Assembly (NCBI GenBank): GCA_040905285.1
Contig: JBBDRV010000061.1
Location: 1-9,731, forward strand
Direction of reading: 5' to 3'
Length of the DNA: 9,731 bases
DNA from: JBBDRV01 sp040905285
Lineage (GTDB): Bacteria; Bacteroidota; Rhodothermia; Balneolales; Balneolaceae
Of this stretch, positions 5,829 through 9,731 are shown piece after piece. The notes beneath the pieces were generated by a model, which was not told the origin of the DNA, searched no databases, and saw nothing but the letters and a program-made list of their open reading frames with translations. Position 1 is the stretch's first letter; each line of letters starts with the position of its first letter. The translations under genes and the position numbers were made by a program.

Positions 5829-7007
5829 ATGGATCAACGATTGGAATTCAATAAAGACGATTTCCCCGATGAAAAACAAATGAGAAGAGCCATCGAGGAA
5901 GCTTGTGATCTCATGGAGAAAATTTACCGGAACGGGGATTATCCGAAGCTGACGGTGACGCGGTCCTGGTCCAGGCACAATCCGGTTATCACAGGGGAAA
6001 TGGCAGTGCCCAGGGCTTACAGGTGGTTCCTGTCCCGAGAGATCTATAAACTCCTCCGGAAGGGAGCCAAAATAAAAATCTTCCCGTCCCGTCCGGCCAT
6101 TCCGCTGAATAATCCCGGACTTTTTGACAATATCGATGAGGATGACTGGGACATTACCCAAAAGAAGTTGTTCCTTTTCACACCTGAGCGGATAGATATC
6201 TCGCTAGACCGCCTGAGTCACTATACGGGAACAAGTGCGGATGATTTTCAGCGTAACATCCTGTTTACCAACTATGACATGCATGTCCAGGTATTCAACA
6301 AGCTTTTCCCTGATTGTGTAAAGCCGGACCGTGCTGTTCAGATGCCGGCTTATCATCATCAGTTACCTGACAATAAAGGATATACCCTCGTCAACATCGG
6401 CATAGGTCCGTCAAATGCAAAAACCATCACGGATCATGTAGCTGTCCTTCGCCCCGATGCCATTGTTATGGTCGGACACTGCGGTGGACTCAGAAACCAC
6501 CAGGATATAGGGGATTTTGTGCTGGCAACAGGTTTTATGAGGGCGGATGGCGTACTTGATGAAATCCTGCCTCTCAGCATTCCGATTATACCCAACTACC
6601 TGCTGAACATCTATCTCAAGGAGATTCTCGATAAATACAGTCGGAATTATCGGTTGGGTACCGTTTATACAACTGCAAACAGAAACTGGGAGTTTGTAAA
6701 GCGCAGGACTGTGGAACAGATACATATAAGTCGCAGTGTGGCCATTGATATGGAGTCGGCGACTGTGGCCACCAACGGCTACCGCTACAGAATTCCCTTT
6801 GCAACGCTGCTGTGCGTGAGTGACAAACCGCTGCACGGAGAGCCGAAACTGAGTGAATTTTCCCGGGAATTCTATGAAAATTCCAAGGAGCTTCATCTTA
6901 AAATTGTACTGGAAGCTCTGACCATGTGCAAAAAAACGTACCCGGAAGGCCTCCCTAATGCCAGTATTCGTGCCGATAACGAACCGCTCATGGGTGGTCT
7001 GGAATAA
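5829..7007 (+). CDS. amn: AMP nucleosidase
   Basis: Hydrolyses the N-glycosidic bond of AMP to give adenine and ribose 5-phosphate, controlling AMP level and feeding purine salvage. The 392-residue protein has an N-terminal AMP-nucleosidase-specific domain (about 1-165: TVTRSWSRHNPVITGEMAVP; KIKIFPSRPAIPLNNP; RIDISLDRLSHYTGT) and a C-terminal nucleoside phosphorylase-type domain with V215-G-H-C-G-G-L, D307-M-E-S-A-T (purine/ribose-binding) and S331-D332-K-P, where the Asp is the expected catalytic residue. It is shorter than the 484-residue E. coli enzyme. I chose the ATG at 5829; the frame extends to a TTG at 5793, which would overlap the divergent Nudix gene by 23 bases and adds no recognisable family sequence. 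No Shine-Dalgarno sequence precedes 5829. It is followed after 60 bases by radC on the same strand. The divergent Nudix gene may supply its substrate AMP. The identification is firm; the start is less so. Confidence 0.93.
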   Translation: MDQRLEFNKDDFPDEKQMRRAIEEACDLMEKIYRNGDYPKLTVTRSWSRHNPVITGEMAVPRAYRWFLSREIYKLLRKGAKIKIFPSRPAIPLNNPGLFDNIDEDDWDITQKKLFLFTPERIDISLDRLSHYTGTSADDFQRNILFTNYDMHVQVFNKLFPDCVKPDRAVQMPAYHHQLPDNKGYTLVNIGIGPSNAKTITDHVAVLRPDAIVMVGHCGGLRNHQDIGDFVLATGFMRADGVLDEILPLSIPIIPNYLLNIYLKEILDKYSRNYRLGTVYTTANRNWEFVKRRTVEQIHISRSVAIDMESATVATNGYRYRIPFATLLCVSDKPLHGEPKLSEFSREFYENSKELHLKIVLEALTMCKKTYPEGLPNASIRADNEPLMGGLE

Positions 7008-7027
7008 ATTTCCGCTCGCCTTGTAAG

Positions 7028-7042
7028 GTACCGGACCGGTAC
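7028..7042. promoter_or_regulatory. Perfect dyad GTACCGG-A-CCGGTAC upstream of radC
   Basis: Seven-base arms with perfect inverted symmetry around a single A occupy the amn-radC gap, ending 25 bases before the radC ATG. With a centre this tight it looks more like a protein-binding operator than a hairpin, and no T-run follows on the plus strand, so it is not a standard intrinsic terminator. AT-rich TATACTATAAAG (7049-7060) lies just downstream and may contain a -10 element, which would place the dyad across the promoter spacer. No good -35 was found. Confidence 0.45.
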
Positions 7043-7067
7043 GGTTCATATACTATAAAGAGGCTGC

Positions 7068-7781
7068 ATGGATCAGGAGGAAACAGACGCTGCAGGTCAT
7101 TCGGAAAAGGCTGTCAGAGAGATGCAGCCGGGTGAACAGCCCCGGGAAAAATTAATACGCTACGGAGCCGAGAGTCTTTCTGATGCGGAGCTGTTCGCCA
7201 TTCTGCTCAGGACCGGAAGCACACGAATGAATGTGGTTGAGACGTCCCGTTTGATGGTTGAGCATTTCAACGGGCTGCGGAACCTCGCCCGCAGAAACTG
7301 GCAGGAATTAAAGGTGATACCCGGAATAGCCAGGGTAAAGGCCGTCACTCTGGAGTCGGCGTTTGAACTCGCGAGGAGAATACAGGTAGCTTCCCTGGGG
7401 GACAGGTTTCTGATACAAAGTCCTGAGGATGCAGCGGCCTACTTTGCCCCGAGATTGCGCGACCTGACCAAAGAGATCTTCCTGGTGGCCTTTCTGAATA
7501 ACGCCAAAAGGCTGACCGGATATCGCAAGATCAGTTCGGGAGGCTCTACCGCTACCATTGTCGACCCTGCTGAAGTGATGCGCCAGGCCATGATGAATGA
7601 AGCGAACAGCATACTTCTGCTTCACAACCACCCCTCCGGACAGGCAAGGGAATCCAGGGCGGACGTGAACCTGACCCGGCGTATTGTGGAATCCGGCAAA
7701 CTGCTCGGCATACCGGTCGACGACCACCTCATTATTGCCGGAGACACCTTTGTAAGTTTTAGAAGCAGAGGGTTGATGTAA
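7068..7781 (+). CDS. radC: RadC family protein (JAB/MPN domain)
   Basis: A 237-residue member of the RadC/UPF0758 family. The biochemical role is not settled; the original link to DNA repair in E. coli was later questioned. The N-terminal domain (about 18-105) has MQPGEQPREKLIRYGAESLS and DAELFAILLRTGS, followed by a helix-hairpin-helix-like LKVIPGIARVKAVTLESAFE, as usual. The C-terminal JAB domain (about 115-237) has the metal-binding JAMM signature H186-N-H188-P-S-G with S196 and D199 (HxHx7SxxD), and ends with the typical VDDHLIIAGDTFVSF. All expected metal ligands of this signature are present. AAGAGG lies 4 bases before the ATG at 7068 and supports this start. It lies 60 bases after amn, with a perfect dyad between, and 31 bases ahead of the four-helix-bundle gene. 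Identification is firm. Confidence 0.96.
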   Translation: MDQEETDAAGHSEKAVREMQPGEQPREKLIRYGAESLSDAELFAILLRTGSTRMNVVETSRLMVEHFNGLRNLARRNWQELKVIPGIARVKAVTLESAFELARRIQVASLGDRFLIQSPEDAAAYFAPRLRDLTKEIFLVAFLNNAKRLTGYRKISSGGSTATIVDPAEVMRQAMMNEANSILLLHNHPSGQARESRADVNLTRRIVESGKLLGIPVDDHLIIAGDTFVSFRSRGLM

Positions 7782-7812
7782 CCTGCAGAACCGCGACCAA
7801 TTCAGGGGCTGA

Positions 7813-8247
7813 ATGAAAAAGGAAACCATTGGACATACGGGCCGTCTGGAAGACAGAATAATCGAGTTTGCCAATCTTTGCATACGGGTGGCGGAAAGCC
7901 TTCCAAATTCTCTTGCCGGAAGGCATTACGCCGGTGAATTGATACGGTCGTCCAGCTGCATGGCACTGAACTACGGCAGAATTCAGTCAGCAGAATCCTT
8001 CAATGATTTCAGGTACAGAATCGATGTCATCAGGATTGAACTGGGGGAATCGAGAATCACCCTTAAAATTATAGCCCGTAAGCCACTGCTCACGTCATAT
8101 GAGGTCAATTCGGCTCTGACGGAAGTTTCTGCCCTCTTTTCAATTTTTGCAGATCAGGAAAAACCGAAGAAGAACTCCTTTTTGCGCCGTTGCAGGGATG
8201 AAAGAGGTCCCCTTCACCGATTTTATAACCAGGATTCATTCTTGTAA
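7813..8247 (+). CDS. Four-helix-bundle protein (23S rRNA intervening-sequence protein family)
   Basis: A 144-residue small helical protein. The core (about 11-120) follows the family pattern: RLEDRIIEFANLCIRVAESL, LPNSLAGRHYAGELIRSSSC, ALNYGRIQSAESFNDFRYRI, then DVIRIELGESRITLKII. The family includes proteins encoded in insertions of 23S rRNA genes and the Avd protein of diversity-generating retroelements, but most members are stand-alone genes of unknown function, as here. In the usual NYxEAQ stretch the acidic residue is R56 (NYGRIQ), a deviation. A basic tail (about 120-144: PKKNSFLRRCRDERG) exceeds the usual length of about 115-125 residues. AGGGG ends 4 bases before the ATG at 7813. It lies 31 bases after radC and 74 bases before argS. 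No rRNA or reverse transcriptase sequence is visible nearby, so neither known special setting applies. Confidence 0.82.
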   Translation: MKKETIGHTGRLEDRIIEFANLCIRVAESLPNSLAGRHYAGELIRSSSCMALNYGRIQSAESFNDFRYRIDVIRIELGESRITLKIIARKPLLTSYEVNSALTEVSALFSIFADQEKPKKNSFLRRCRDERGPLHRFYNQDSFL

Positions 8248-8321
8248 TACAACGATTCATTATTGGATATCGAAAGAGTTATATTTCCCCCTATTATCAA
8301 GCTAATGTATCAGGGCAATTA
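8248..8321. other. Intergenic gap before argS, no clear signal
   Basis: This 74-base AT-rich gap contains AGGG six bases before the argS ATG, a plausible ribosome binding site. TTCATT and TTATAT are spaced 17 bases apart, too weak a match to call a promoter. No hairpin with a T-run was seen, so argS may be read through from the upstream genes or have a weak promoter here. Confidence 0.3.
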
Positions 8322-9731
8322 ATGGACGACTATTTACGGCGGATTTTAACTGCAGCACTGGAATCCCTAAACCTTGAAAAAACCGACTGGCCGGAGTTTC
8401 AGATTGAAAAGCCTAAAGATGCCACCCATGGCGACGCAGCAACGAATCTGGCCATGATGCTGGCACGGCCGCTGCGCAGTAATCCCCGCAAAATTGCGGA
8501 GGACCTGGTCGGCCGGCTTGAATATGATTCTGACAAAATAGCCGGAGTGGAAATTGCCGGACCGGGTTTTATCAACTTCCGGTTTGCCGACAATTACCTC
8601 TTTGAAACGCTCTCCGGGATTTTAAAGAAGGGAGAAACCTATGGAGAGTCCGGAATAAATGCCGGCAGGCGCATCCTCATCGAATTTGTAAGCGCCAACC
8701 CGACGGGGCCGCTTACCGTCGGGCACGGACGTAATGCCGTATTGGGAGATACAATTGCGCGACTGCTGAAATGGACCGGGGCGGATGTGGAACGGGAATA
8801 CTATTTCAATAATGCCGGCAGGCAGATGCGGATCCTCGGGCAGAGTGTCCAGGCCAGATATCTGCAGGTGCTGGGACAGGATGCCCCGTTTCCGGAAGGT
8901 GGCTATGAGGGAGAATATATCCGGACGATTGCGCAGCGCCTCGCCGAAGAACACGGGGACAGGCTGACAGCTGAAAAGGATGAAAGCCTTTTCAGGAAAA
9001 GGGCGGAAAGTGAAATTTTCGACGATATCCGCACCACTCTTGAGCGGATGGATATTAAAATGGATTCATTTTTTAATGAACACGATCTCTATGCTGACGG
9101 ATCCGTTGACGACGTAATAAAGGAGTTTCGCGAAAAGGATCTGGCTTATGACAAAGAGGGAGCGGTCTGGTTCAGAACCACGCATTTCGGGAAGGAAAAA
9201 GATACCGTTCTGGTTAAAAGCAGCGGCGAGCCGACGTATCGCCTCCCGGATATCGCCTATCATAAAAACAAGCTTGACCGCCATTATGATCTCTGCATTG
9301 ATGTATTCGGAGCTGACCATATAGACACTTATCCTGACGTACTTAACGGCATTAAAGCGCTGGGATATGATTCTGACAAGGTAGATGTGCTTGTCTATCA
9401 GTTTGTCACGATTGTCAGGGAAGGGGAGCCCTATAAAATGAGTACGCGCAAGGCCAATTTTGTAACCCTGGATGAACTGATGACAGAAGTGGGTTCAGAC
9501 GTCACCCGGTTTTTCTTCCTGATGCGCTCACCCTCCACACATCTAGAGTTTGATATAGCCCAGGCGAAAGAGGCCGGCGAAAAGAACCCCGTTTTCTACC
9601 TGCAATATGCCCATGCCCGGATACAGTCGATACTCCGCAGAGTGGAGGAAGAGTACGGCACAAAAAAAGCAGCAGATCTCAGTGTGTTAAACCATGCAAG
9701 TGAAATCCGGCTAATCAAAGAGATGCTTGAT
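8322..9731 (+). CDS. argS: Arginyl-tRNA synthetase (partial, C-terminus off window)
   Basis: Charges tRNA-Arg with arginine using ATP; an essential cytoplasmic class I synthetase. 470 codons run open from the ATG at 8322 to the window edge; family members are usually about 550-580 residues, so roughly the last 80-110 are missing. The N-terminal Add-1 domain covers about 1-115 (ATHGDAATNLAMMLAR, VEIAGPGFINF). The catalytic Rossmann domain has the HIGH-type motif V133-G-H135-G in ANPTGPLTVGHGRNAVLGD; the residue before V133 is Thr where many ArgRS have His. Then come YYFNNAGRQMRILG, GEPTYRLPDIAYHKNK, DVFGADHIDTY and the KMSK-type loop K372-M-S-T-R. The helical anticodon-binding domain begins near 425 (FYLQYAHARIQSILRR). 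It follows the four-helix-bundle gene by 74 bases on the same strand. Identification is firm. Confidence 0.97.
   Translation, partial: MDDYLRRILTAALESLNLEKTDWPEFQIEKPKDATHGDAATNLAMMLARPLRSNPRKIAEDLVGRLEYDSDKIAGVEIAGPGFINFRFADNYLFETLSGILKKGETYGESGINAGRRILIEFVSANPTGPLTVGHGRNAVLGDTIARLLKWTGADVEREYYFNNAGRQMRILGQSVQARYLQVLGQDAPFPEGGYEGEYIRTIAQRLAEEHGDRLTAEKDESLFRKRAESEIFDDIRTTLERMDIKMDSFFNEHDLYADGSVDDVIKEFREKDLAYDKEGAVWFRTTHFGKEKDTVLVKSSGEPTYRLPDIAYHKNKLDRHYDLCIDVFGADHIDTYPDVLNGIKALGYDSDKVDVLVYQFVTIVREGEPYKMSTRKANFVTLDELMTEVGSDVTRFFFLMRSPSTHLEFDIAQAKEAGEKNPVFYLQYAHARIQSILRRVEEEYGTKKAADLSVLNHASEIRLIKEMLD

Noticed and set aside
6411..7049. 212-codon minus-strand open frame opposite amn
   Set aside because: It lies antisense to clearly conserved AMP nucleosidase sequence, and its composition reflects the complementary codons.
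7308..7883. 191-codon minus-strand open frame opposite radC
   Set aside because: It is a shadow of radC and the start of the four-helix-bundle gene; no family resemblance.

Overview
The window is a compact, almost fully coding stretch of bacterial chromosome with two gene clusters pointing away from each other. The likely host belongs to the Bacteroidota/Balneolota/Rhodothermota side of bacteria (inference only). Supporting points are a DNA topoisomerase I whose C-terminus consists of zinc-free GR[FY]GP repeats, a single-gene four-helix-bundle (23S rRNA intervening-sequence type) protein, an ECF-like sigma factor followed by a membrane TPR protein, and patchy use of Shine-Dalgarno sequences. 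Two E. coli-like sigma-70 promoters are visible, one a perfect TTGACA-N17-TATAAT. This is unlike the classical TAnnTTTG promoters of Bacteroidia and argues against that class.

The left part (about 1-5815) is all on the minus strand. Read in the direction of transcription it holds: a Nudix hydrolase of ADP-ribose pyrophosphatase type (5815-5249); an atypical Bcp/PrxQ-like peroxiredoxin (5110-4637) with its own putative promoter; topA (4619-2073), 17 bases behind the peroxiredoxin; a putative strong promoter; an unrecognised 188-residue protein with a possible winged-helix segment (1992-1426); an ECF-like sigma factor (1365-817); and a membrane-anchored TPR protein (735 to beyond base 1) that probably acts with the sigma factor. 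The window ends inside this last gene.

The right part (about 5829-9731) is all on the plus strand: an AMP nucleosidase (amn), radC, a four-helix-bundle protein, and argS, which runs off the right edge after 470 codons.

The Nudix hydrolase and AMP nucleosidase start codons lie back to back, 13 bases apart. Their expected reactions form a chain: ADP-ribose to AMP plus ribose 5-phosphate, then AMP to adenine plus ribose 5-phosphate. This suggests a small nucleotide-salvage pair. No tRNA, rRNA, CRISPR array, insertion sequence or gene-free stretch above 300 bases was seen. The content is mostly core genome. The least understood parts are the unknown-protein/sigma/TPR set at the left, the peroxiredoxin with altered active-site surroundings, and a perfect dyad in front of radC.
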